DNA of 64,000 nucleotides from Hevea brasiliensis (taxonomy: Eukaryota > Streptophyta > Magnoliopsida > Malpighiales > Euphorbiaceae). How positions within the stretch are numbered: the stretch's first letter is position 1; every line of letters starts with the position of its first letter. The notes under the pieces are model-generated. The model searched no databases, was not told the DNA's origin, and worked only from the letters and a program-made list of their open reading frames with translations. The stretch covers positions 45,626,750 to 45,690,749 of the forward strand of contig NC_079509.1 of NCBI RefSeq assembly GCF_030052815.1, given 5' to 3'. The position numbers and the translations under genes are program-made. Below are positions 1 to 7,550 of this stretch, in pieces.

Positions 1-2
1 CA

Positions 3-254
3 AAGACAGTAGTCGAAAACTGGCGAAAACACAGATATCCAGAATATGCGCTAGTCCATACGGGTACATATTCTCGGATATATGTTCACTATGAACATCT
101 GCCAAGTCCAAAACCCTTTCATATTGAAACAAGGTATGAAAATTACATGGTTCAGTATGAAAGTCACTACGAATTATCTTCTGTCTCGTCAGATGACGAA
201 ACAAGTGACGACGAGGAGACATGGCACAACTTACAAAACATGATGGAAGGATAA
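3..254 (+). pseudogene. Pararetrovirus component A ORF2, 3' end (cut by window start)
   Basis: The frame is open from base 3 to a TAA at 252-254 and gives the last ~83 residues of the downstream ORF of component A. It matches the reverse strand at about 38898-39150, where the same ORF is seen at full length. The tail is acidic (a run of D/E around SSDDETSDDEE) and ends NMMEG. Function is unknown; it sits where caulimovirids place their last ORF, directly upstream of the purine tract and the pregenomic promoter. The 5' part lies outside the window. Identity as the same ORF is certain; function is not. Confidence 0.75.
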
Positions 255-278
255 AAGAGTGGTCCCAGCTCCACTCCA

Positions 279-338
279 TAAAAAAATAAAAAAAAAAAAA
301 AGAAAAAGAAAAAAGAAAAAGAAAAGAAAAAGAAAAAA
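279..338 (+). repeat. A-rich / (GAAAAA)n purine tract between last ORF and promoter
   Basis: A run of A broken by single G residues. The same tract recurs upstream of the promoters at 6475, 46264, 53620 and, as T/C, at 31954 and 38789, so it is a built-in part of the viral genome rather than a chance polyA tail. Length varies among copies. Confidence 0.85.
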
Positions 339-341
339 TTT

Positions 342-700
342 AAGACCGGCAAAAGAAATTTATGGCGGCAAAATTATCCATCTTGCTTTTTATTCTCTTT
401 ATTTTCCATTCTACTTTTATTTTTTACTCTTTGTAATTTTGCAGTTTTACCTTTCTCTTCATTTTCCTTTATTTTTGTAATCATTTCTACTTTATTCTCT
501 TTTCCTTTATTTCAAAACCAGACAGGACACTGTTCACCTGTCATATCTTGTACTGTTTACTTTTTACTGTTTGCATGTGAAGGAGACAAGAAGCACTGTT
601 CACACGTGAAGGCATCAAGTGGCAGAAACTGTTCAAACTTTCCAAAATTACAAAACTGCCCCTGGACACTTCTATATAAGGGGGCACCTATCCAAGGCAA
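342..700 (+). promoter_or_regulatory. Pararetrovirus pregenomic RNA promoter, copy 1
   Basis: A TATATAA box lies at 673-679, followed by G-rich GGGGGC. Upstream, between about 527 and 633, the motif CTGTTC/CTGTTT recurs five times (for example CACTGTTCAC at 527-536 and again near 593), often next to CACGTG or CATGTG. The TATA-to-PBS distance is ~630 bp, which fits the long leader of caulimovirid pregenomic RNA rather than a typical LTR U3/R/U5. Confidence 0.75.
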
Positions 701-704
701 GAGG

Positions 705-1305
705 AGGCCACTTCAAAGGAACAAAAGCTTACCCAAGCTTCTCCCTCTTCAAGCTTCTCCCTTTCAAGCTTCTTTAAGCAGAGAGAATCAGAAGAAGGTC
801 CTGAAGAAGTCTCAACCCGAGGTTCAGAAGGAGCAAGAAGGTTGATTCACTTCCCATCCTGCCCTACCTCTACCTCACCTACAAACTTACAAACCTTGTA
901 CTTCCTTGTAGTAGATCTTAGGAAGATCATGTGTTGAGCAACCTTTGTAAGTCCTACCCGGAATTACATCTCCAAAACCTTTGTACAAATTTTACAAAAT
1001 TTATAAGATTTTGAAGTAAGTTTTCTTCAATTTCTTTTACAAAGTTTATTTTGCATGCATATGGTCGGTTCAACCGCCTGATCTGCATAAATATACGTAT
1101 ATATATTCATAACGGACTGGCTCTGCCGCCTATTGAGTATATACATGTATATTCATATTTAAATTTACAAATTTAATTTTCATTTCTGAAGATTTCCTTT
1201 CCTTGTGCATTTTGTTTATTTCTTTAGTTGTTTATATATTGTTCAAGATCTAGATTGTTGCTTCTTCCCTGTTAGCTCATCCCCCTTTCGATCCCGGTGC
1301 GTCCT
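705..1305 (+). promoter_or_regulatory. Pregenomic RNA leader with short ORFs and splice-donor motif
   Basis: About 600 nt from the presumed start site to the PBS, with no long ORF. It holds a minimal short ORF ATGTGTTGA at 929-937, a GTAAGT donor-like site at 947-952, a second GTAAGT near 1015, another short ORF starting near 1054, and one copy of a segment containing CGGACTGGCTCTGCCGCC flanked by TATA-rich palindromic sequence. Other leader copies in the window have two copies of that segment, so this one lost one. Confidence 0.7.
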
Positions 1306-1318
1306 TGGTATCAGAGCC
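1306..1318 (+). other. Primer-binding site, initiator tRNA-Met type
   Basis: TGGTATCAGAGCC is complementary to the 3' end of plant initiator tRNA-Met, the primer used by caulimovirids for minus-strand DNA synthesis. It is followed by the G-run CTGGGGGGGAAAAGG that starts every copy's 5' UTR. Confidence 0.9.
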
Positions 1319-1394
1319 TGGGGGGGAAAAGGTTCTATTTAAGGTTCGGATTCACATTTAAACATTTTTTAATAGTACTCCCATTCCCATGACT
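1319..1394 (+). other. 5' UTR fragment ending in a rearrangement junction with filler
   Basis: After the PBS the normal 5' UTR runs only to about 1371. The next ~20 bases (AATAGTACTCCCATTCCCATG) match the opposite strand of ORF2 (compare 39590-39602), and at about 1395 the sequence resumes inside the MP gene. This looks like filler captured at a double-strand break repair junction. Confidence 0.65.
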
Positions 1395-2308
1395 ATCCAG
1401 TGGAAAGACATAACCCTACCAGAAGAATGGATTTTAGAAGGTGCAGTAGAACCAGAATCTTTAAAAATAGTTGAGCCAAACGTTCAACTTAGGCAAATAA
1501 CCCAGTATGACGATGGAAGAGTCAGCCTTAGCTTTAACAGAAGCCTTAGGTTTTTAGATGATTCCTCAACGTCCAGTACTGTATACATAGGAAGAGTGTC
1601 TCGTATACCTTCTGTCATTAGTTTGCCTTTTACAAAACCAGTTGAAATACAAAATATTCAGCCTAGGTATTCTACCTCAGACTTACCTAGCGCTTCTAGG
1701 CTTTCTACTTCAGAAATACCTAGATCCACTTTACAAAATGTAAATTACTCTACAAATGTTCCACATCCAGTTTATACAAATTTACAAAACGAGTTTGTTT
1801 AGGATGAAACCCAAACAGAGTCAGAACCTACTTCTCCTACCTTTTCAGCCATTACAGAAATGTAAACCATGAATTTAATGTGCTTGAAAAAGAATTTGAA
1901 GTAGACAGACAATATTTGCGTGATGATTTTTATTCTCCTAAAAATCATAAAAAGCAAATGTGGTTTTTCAAAAATTTCAATAATCAAAGGGAAGAAATTC
2001 AAAAGAAATATTATGACTTTATACACCAACATAGAGTTCATATTCTTTTCTTTGATTGGTTTGAGATGTATGCTAAAGAGCATAACATTTCATATCCGTT
2101 TTCCAAAACTCCAAAAACTTTCAAAAAATCAAATCCAGTTTCAAAACCTTCTCAAATTTCAAAACCCAAACAACAGGAGTCAGAAGATAATCAATCGGAG
2201 TTCATTGCGGCTCTGAAAGATCTTCTAAAGAAAGCAGAAGAAAAAGCATGCATTAGCGAAAGCGGAAGAAAAACTGTTTATTAATCCTGTTACTGTTAGA
2301 AACAAAGC
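1395..2308 (+). pseudogene. Component A MP C-terminal half and linker, 5'-truncated
   Basis: This segment starts in the middle of the MP/linker polyprotein at the motif IQWKDITLPEEWIL. It runs through the Ser/Thr-rich linker and the aromatic-rich block (MWFFKNFNN, FFDWFEMYAKEH) to about residue 560 of the intact polyprotein. Breaks seen: an in-frame TAG at 1800-1802, loss of one A near 1859 that shifts frame, and a garbled repeat near 2246-2284. At 2308 it jumps back to the base of the PBS/5' UTR, so the order is scrambled. It cannot encode a working protein. The linker type matches component A at its right end. Confidence 0.7.
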
Positions 2309-2526
2309 CTGGGGGGGAAAAGGTTCTATTTAAGGTTCGGATTCACATTTAAACATTTTTGAGGTTGGTAAGATGATCTTAAGGTGATAAGACAGCTTCT
2401 TTAGAGGTGTAAACAGGCCTGGGTTGTAAGTCCCGTGTTTAGCCGAGAGGGCGTGTTTAGGGCAGTGATTCCTGGTGCGATTACCTCACTTAACTCAAAA
2501 GATCAACCTAGAAAAATTCTTTAAGT
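2309..2526 (+). other. Pararetrovirus 5' UTR (PBS mostly lost)
   Basis: This is the conserved 5' UTR between PBS and MP start. Only the last few PBS bases remain at its left edge. It contains the GC-rich block around GTTTAGCCGAGAGGGCGTG that is shared by the A and B copies, and ends in AAGTATG at the MP start codon. The break with the preceding segment falls inside the PBS. Confidence 0.75.
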
Positions 2527-3366
2527 ATGAATCCAATTTTCTGTAGGACAGTTTCTTCTTCAAACTCTTCTACCTCGTCCTCTGAGTCGAGAAAGAGAGT
2601 TAATAGTGAAGAAATAATAATTGAAAATTTTGAAAAATGTATAGATAATTGGGAAATTCCAAAAGTACAAAAGGATCAAATCTATCAGACTACAAAACTC
2701 AATTTTTTCAAAACTGATTTCACAATCAAAACTGAAGAAAGAGATCTTCAGATTACAAAACCCTTTGAGACGATTTCTCTTCTGTCTCAAAAATCCTTAC
2801 AAAAACACCGTGAAAAACAATACAAATACATCCATATAGGTTTAGTCCAAGTTGGAATTAAACCGCTTACAAAAGAAGGGTTGAACACCTCAATCCTAGC
2901 AGTTCTTAGAGATACTAGGTTCATAAACTTCCAGGACTCCTTGCTTAGTTCAGTCGAGTCTAGTTTGTGCAGTGGACCAATATCTTTTGATTGCTATCCA
3001 AATTTTACTGTTTCGTTAAATGACAGTAATATTACAAAATCCCTTGTTTTACAAATCAAAACTCACAATTACAAAATGCTTGAAGGATCTATTCCTCTTG
3101 CACTGATTTACAAAATTCATTACAAAGCTATGGTTTCTGCTTTTGCCACAAAACATAAGTTTCAAAGTAAAAGAGGAGAAACTTTGCTTTTACAAACTGA
3201 TCTTACAAAATCCAACACTGTAATCCCTAGATCTATCCAATGGAAGGACATAACCCTACCAGAAGAATGGATTTTAGGAGGTGCAGTAGCACCAGAATCT
3301 CCTCAAACCTCCCAAAGGAGTGTCAATATAATTGAGGAAGATTCGGATTCAGATGTCCAAAGCTAG
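2527..3366 (+). CDS. Movement protein N-terminal domain fused by internal deletion to linker
   Basis: A 279-codon frame from the conserved start MNPIFCRTV. Residues 1-~250 form the movement-protein domain of the 30K superfamily, as judged from the L-RDTRFINF segment and the G-ISFDCYPNFTVSL segment, a caulimovirid MP hallmark. In infection this type of protein enlarges plasmodesmata to allow cell-to-cell spread. At about residue 257 the frame jumps from the MP/linker border to a point ~400 residues downstream (PQTSQRSVNIIEEDSDSD); the two parent sequences are similar at the junction, pointing to microhomology. It ends in a premature TAG. Upstream lies a normal 5' UTR, downstream the coat protein segment. 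It is a remnant, not a functional gene. Confidence 0.75.
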   Translation: MNPIFCRTVSSSNSSTSSSESRKRVNSEEIIIENFEKCIDNWEIPKVQKDQIYQTTKLNFFKTDFTIKTEERDLQITKPFETISLLSQKSLQKHREKQYKYIHIGLVQVGIKPLTKEGLNTSILAVLRDTRFINFQDSLLSSVESSLCSGPISFDCYPNFTVSLNDSNITKSLVLQIKTHNYKMLEGSIPLALIYKIHYKAMVSAFATKHKFQSKRGETLLLQTDLTKSNTVIPRSIQWKDITLPEEWILGGAVAPESPQTSQRSVNIIEEDSDSDVQS

Positions 3367-3604
3367 GAAAACCAGCCCATCCAAACTGAAAAAATTCAGT
3401 CTTCAAAACCTTTACAAATCAATAGACTTTATTGGCCGCGGGTAGCAACACCCCTCCCAATAACAGCTCCAGACTTAGGCATAGAAAATAGATCCAAATC
3501 GACCAGTCTAAATTCAATGCCTCTACTTTCTATGAATGGAACATAGATGGTATGTGCGAATACAACATCTTGAATTTGCTCGACAGAAATGACTATGGCG
3601 ACAA

Positions 3605-5146
3605 ATGCTTACAAAACCCAAGTGGAACCCAGCAGAGCTATTCTTTGAACTCCTCATTGCAGGATTCTCGGGGCGACTCAAAGGATGGTGGGATTATCAT
3701 CTCACGAACCTACAAAAATCTGAGATTCTAGAATCCATACAAACTCAAGAAGATGGCGTGCCAATTCTTGATGAGTTAGGCCAACCAATCCCAGATGCAG
3801 TAGCCACCTTGATTGTAACAATTTCCTTACATTTCGTAGGTGACCCATATCATCTTAAGGATAAGAATGCCGAACTCATTTCAAACCTTAGATGCAAAAA
3901 ACTGAGTGATTTTCAGTATTACAAAAACACTTTCCTTACTAGGGTAATGCTTAGAGAAGATTCTAATCAGCCCTTTTGGAAAGAAAAATTCCTTGCTGGA
4001 CTTCTGATCCTTTTAGGAGAAAAGGTTAGGAATAAAATTATGGAAGCATTTGGAAATCAAATCCTGTATGATAAATTAACCTATGGTGAACTAGTCAGTC
4101 TCACTAAAAAAGAAGGTTTAAAGATCTGTCAGGATTTGAAATTACAAAAACATTTGAAATGGAAAATGAGAAAAACTCGCCTAGAGTTAGGATCTTTCTG
4201 CAAACAATTTGAAATAGGAACCAAAAACCCTACTCCAGATTGTGGAGGAAGTTGTAGCAGAAAACCTTACAAAAAATCATCCCAAAAATACAAAAACTCT
4301 TCAAAACCAGAAAAAGATTCCTATTACAAAAAACTTCCAAAAAAGACTAATAAACCTAGTCCTCAATCCAAATCAAAGACCAAAAATTTCACTTGCTACA
4401 AATGTGGTAACAAAGGCCACACTGTAAATTTTTGCAAGTTAAACAAAAAACTTCATGAGTTGCAATTAGAAGAAGAAGTTATTAATAAAATAACTGCTCT
4501 TTTAATTGAAACCGAAGGTGAGTCTAGTAATTCTGAACCCACAGAAATTGAAGAAGGATTACAAATTGATGAATTAATCACAAGTTCATCATCCAGTTCA
4601 GATTCTGAAATAGAGAATGAACTGTTTACAAAACCAAAATTGAAAATCAATGTTCTTTCAAAAGACCAGAAGTTACTCTTAGAAATCCTTACACAGGTTG
4701 AAGATTCTCAACTACAAAAGGAATTTTTAGGAAAACTTTTAAAAACCTTTGAAGAACAACCAATACAAAAACCTTCTATTCTGCCCTCTGTTGCAAAAAA
4801 CACATATGACCTTACGGCCAGGTTGGGTAGGAAGAAGACTTCAAAACAACCAATTGTTTCAGTCCAAAGCCTCCAGGAAGAAATAAAAACTGTTAAGATT
4901 GAGCTTAATGAGCTTAAGGAAAAACAGGCACAGGACTCAAAAACACTTCAAAAATTACTTTCAAAACAAATCAATGAAGAAGTTGAAGAAGAAGATGAAG
5001 AAAATACTTTAGAAATTCAAAATCTTGAAAAACCTACAAAAGAATTTCTCTTCATCCTTAATGAGATTTCTTCCAGAAAATATTTGATAAAAATTTCAAT
5101 AGTTTTTTTCAAAAGATTTCAAGATCGATACAATTGCCTTATTTGA
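3605..5146 (+). CDS. Component A coat protein with CCHC zinc knuckle (513-codon frame)
   Basis: The coat-protein N-terminal region (3367-3604) is broken by indels. From 3605 the frame is open for 513 codons. Residues ~20-35 carry GFSGRLKGWWDYHL, and residues ~190-300 are Lys/Ser-rich. A zinc knuckle CYKCGNKGHTVNFC with cysteines at 264, 267 and 277 and histidine at 272 is the nucleic-acid-binding hallmark of pararetrovirus coat proteins. An acidic C-terminal tail and a Lys/Glu coiled-coil-like stretch follow. The frame ends when an extra T in a T-run near 5110 shifts it just before the protease DTG. The start used is only the first Met in the open frame; the native protein is part of an MP-CP-PR polyprotein. 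Confidence 0.8.
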   Translation: MLTKPKWNPAELFFELLIAGFSGRLKGWWDYHLTNLQKSEILESIQTQEDGVPILDELGQPIPDAVATLIVTISLHFVGDPYHLKDKNAELISNLRCKKLSDFQYYKNTFLTRVMLREDSNQPFWKEKFLAGLLILLGEKVRNKIMEAFGNQILYDKLTYGELVSLTKKEGLKICQDLKLQKHLKWKMRKTRLELGSFCKQFEIGTKNPTPDCGGSCSRKPYKKSSQKYKNSSKPEKDSYYKKLPKKTNKPSPQSKSKTKNFTCYKCGNKGHTVNFCKLNKKLHELQLEEEVINKITALLIETEGESSNSEPTEIEEGLQIDELITSSSSSSDSEIENELFTKPKLKINVLSKDQKLLLEILTQVEDSQLQKEFLGKLLKTFEEQPIQKPSILPSVAKNTYDLTARLGRKKTSKQPIVSVQSLQEEIKTVKIELNELKEKQAQDSKTLQKLLSKQINEEVEEEDEENTLEIQNLEKPTKEFLFILNEISSRKYLIKISIVFFKRFQDRYNCLI

Positions 5147-5628
5147 TACAGGTGCAGATATAAATTGTATTAAAGAAGGCATTGTTCCAGAAAAATTCCA
5201 AGAAAAAACTACTGAAAACCTTTCAGCTGCAAAAAAATTCCAAAATCAAAATTGATTACAAAACAGAGGCTTCAATAGCTAATTCAAATCTTCTTCTACA
5301 AACTTCATTTGTTTTAATAAAAGATATCAGTCATAGTGTCATTTTAGGGACGCCTTTCATCAATTTGATTACTCCCTACAAAGTCAACTATGATAGTATT
5401 TCTTTTAAAACAAAGAATCAAAATCTTGTTTTTCCTTTTGTTGAAAAACCCAAAACAAAGAATTTGGATATCATAAAGGCTTATTCCATTTTTGATAATC
5501 AAATAAATGTTTTGGAACAGGAAACAAGACAGCATTTACAAAAAGAAATTTCTTTAAACGAGCTTGTTTTCAAAAATCAATTTTTTGATTACTGCTTATT
5601 ACAAACTAACCCTTGTGAGTTTTTGCAG
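5147..5628 (+). pseudogene. Component A aspartic protease region
   Basis: This continues the polyprotein in the next frame. The active-site triplet DTG of a retropepsin-like protease is encoded at about 5145-5153, followed by a Cys-Ile-Lys segment and, ~70 residues later, the hydrophobic HSVILGTPFINL flap/core segment. A second indel near 5235 restores another frame. In this component the protease is not followed by reverse transcriptase. After ~90 more residues the frame runs straight into ORF2 at 5629, with CAG in place of the stop present in the copy at 40362. Protease identity is clear; the copy is broken. Confidence 0.75.
5606..5628 (+). promoter_or_regulatory. Candidate 3' splice site directly before the ORF2 ATG
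   Basis: CTAAC (5606-5610, branch-point-like), then TTTTTGCAG with AG at 5627-5628, immediately followed by ATG. The same arrangement recurs at 60122-60144 and, as TTTTTGTAG, at 40362-40382 on the minus strand. It could receive the GTAAGT donor in the leader. Confidence 0.45.
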
Positions 5629-6474
5629 ATGGCAGAATCATCCAACAATCGTGATTTAGTCCACTTTGGACCAATAGTCCTCTCCAAAACTCCTGCTCAA
5701 AAATTCAGAATTAATGTAGCCAGAACTGCATTTGTTCCCACAGAAAGGCACCAATGTTTATTAGACAATCTTTAGACTTTAATACAAAACAAAAGGTTGG
5801 GAGTAACAACTCTCAATGCACTTTGTATTGAGTTTGAGGAAGCTAATAATCATGTGGCTGACCTCCTTAGCAGAATTAAATATCATGAGGATCATATCAT
5901 GGTAGCTCAATCATTCATTGAGTTTTTACAAAACCAAATTTTATACAAATCCATTACATCCAGAATTAGTCCATCAGATCCATCCTCTTCTAACCAAAAT
6001 CATCACCTTGAATTACAAAAACAGGAATTTGAAGGCCTAGGATCCCCACTGGATTCTAGTGTAAAAATTCAAAGGCGAAGGACTGAAGGCCTAGGATCCC
6101 CACTGGATTCTAGTGTAAAATTACCATTGGCCCCACTAGTCAATGAGAAAAATTATCACCACAGTGAAGTCCTTTTTGCTTCACTTGGTGCCAATAGGTC
6201 CTTTGAACATTTCCAAACCCATTGTCTTTCGAAGAAATTCAGGCAACAAGTTCTCAACGGTCTTCCTCAAGAGATCCGCGAGCAGATTCTACAAAACATT
6301 ATCCAGTCCAGAAGCAAAGAACAGCTGGATGTTTTCCAAAAAGGTCTCAATTTTACAAAAAGCAATCAGCAAGGTCACGATGGATGGTCATGGGAATGGG
6401 AGTATTATTCAAAACCCCGTTTTCTTTGCACTCAGGAACATCCCAACAGATATCCTCTATGCTATCTTGACTGT
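5629..6474 (+). pseudogene. Component A ORF2, truncated (function unknown)
   Basis: Starts at MAESSNN (ATG 5629). The product resembles no family I can name; it contains an alpha-helical N-terminal ~90 residues, a tandem 18-residue duplication (GLGSPLDSSVK, units beginning at 6031 and 6085), and a conserved QQVLNGLPQEIREQIL / WSWEWEYYSKPRF region. A TAG at 5773-5775 replaces a Trp codon. After CYLDC the coding sequence jumps into the purine tract, deleting roughly the last third that is present at 38898-39520. Its position after the protease and before the promoter matches the last ORF of caulimovirids, which often encodes a translation transactivator or an orphan protein; I cannot assign either. 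Confidence 0.7.
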
Positions 6475-6534
6475 GAAAAAGAAAAAGAAAAAGAAAAAGA
6501 AAAAGAAAAAGAAAAAGAAAAAGAAAAAGAAAAT
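6475..6534 (+). repeat. (GAAAAA)n microsatellite, about ten units
   Basis: An almost perfect hexanucleotide array, the most regular of the purine tracts in the window. It abuts the truncated ORF2, suggesting that the deletion ended within it through GAA microhomology. Confidence 0.9.
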
Positions 6535-6544
6535 AAAAATTAAG

Positions 6545-6870
6545 GCAAGCAAAAGAAATTTATGGCAAAATTATCCATTTTCTCTTCATTTTCCTTTTAT
6601 TTTAATTTTTGTAATCATTTTTATTCTCTTTTCTCTCTTTCTTTTTCCTTTAATCATTTTTATTCTCTTCCTTTATTTCAAAACCAAACAGGACACTGTT
6701 CACCTGTCATATCTTGTACTGTTCATTTTTTACTGTTCGCATGTGAAGGAGACAAGAAGCACTGTTCACACGTGAAGGCATCAAGTGGCAGAAACTGTTC
6801 AAACTTTCCAAAATTACAAAACTGCCCCTGGACACTTCTATATAAGGGGGCACCTATCCAAGGCAAGAGG
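6545..6870 (+). promoter_or_regulatory. Pararetrovirus promoter, copy 2
   Basis: Same organisation as the first promoter, with TATATAAG at 6839-6846 and the cluster of CTGTTC motifs upstream (about 6695-6800). Confidence 0.75.
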
Positions 6871-7550
6871 GGGCAGCTTCAAAGGAACAAAAGCTTACCC
6901 AAGCTTCTCCCTCTTCAAGCTTCTCCCTTTCAAGCCGAGAGAATCCGAAGAAGGTCTTGAAGAAGTCTTACCCCGAGGTTCAGAAGGAGCAAGAAGGTTG
7001 ATTCACTTCCTATCCTGCCCTACCTCTACCTCACCTACAAACTTACAAACCTTGTACTTCCTTGTAGTAGATCTTAGGAAGCTCATGTGCTGAGCAACCT
7101 TTGTAAGTCCTACCCGGAATTACATCTCCAAAACCTTTGTACAAATCTTACAAAATTTATAAGATTTTGAAGTAAGTTTTCTTCAATTTCTTTTACAAAA
7201 TTTATTTTGCATACATATGGTCGGTTCAACCGCCTGATCTGCATAAATATACGTATATATGTTCATAACGGACTGGCTCTGCCGCCTATTGAATATATAC
7301 ATGTATATTCATATTTAAATTTACAAATTTAATTTTATTTTCGTTAAGTATATATATTCTTAACGGACTGGCTCTGCCGCCTATAGAATATATATATTTA
7401 ATCTTTAACTTACAAATTTAATTTTCATTTCTGAAGATTTCCTTTCTTGTGTATTTTGTTTATTTCTTTAGTTATTTATATATTGTTCAAGATCTAGATT
7501 ATTACTTCTTCCCTGTTAGCTCATCCCCCTTTCGATCCTGGTGCGTCCTT
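6871..7550 (+). promoter_or_regulatory. Pregenomic RNA leader, copy 2, PBS deleted
   Basis: Contains short ORF ATGTGCTGA (7085-7093), GTAAGT (7103-7108) and two copies of the ACGGACTGGCTCTGCCGCC segment, about 110 bp apart. The leader stops two bases into where the PBS should begin, and the next base is already inside the MP gene. PBS, 5' UTR and the first ~165 MP codons are therefore missing. Confidence 0.75.

Noticed and set aside
167..352. Phe-rich small ORF on the minus strand and Lys-rich ORF on the plus strand over the purine tract
   Set aside because: Low-complexity translation of the GAAAAA tract; no coding evidence.
1306..1318. Possible tRNA-Met gene at TGGTATCAGAGCC sites
   Set aside because: Only the 3' end complement is present, always next to an LTR or a viral leader; these are primer-binding sites.
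341..1318. Reading the promoter-leader blocks as LTRs of a Ty3/gypsy-type element
   Set aside because: No TG...CA ends, no target duplications and no integrase in either component. The ~630-bp TATA-to-PBS distance and the 30K movement protein fit a pararetrovirus.
1920..2216. 98-codon ORF repeated in every MP-linker copy
   Set aside because: Out-of-frame shadow of the conserved linker (also at 8306, 19630, 43186, 49300 and 57030); conserved because the real frame is.
6143..6775. 210-codon ORF across ORF2, purine tract and promoter
   Set aside because: Alternative frame of ORF2 running through a Lys repeat into promoter DNA; chance ORF.
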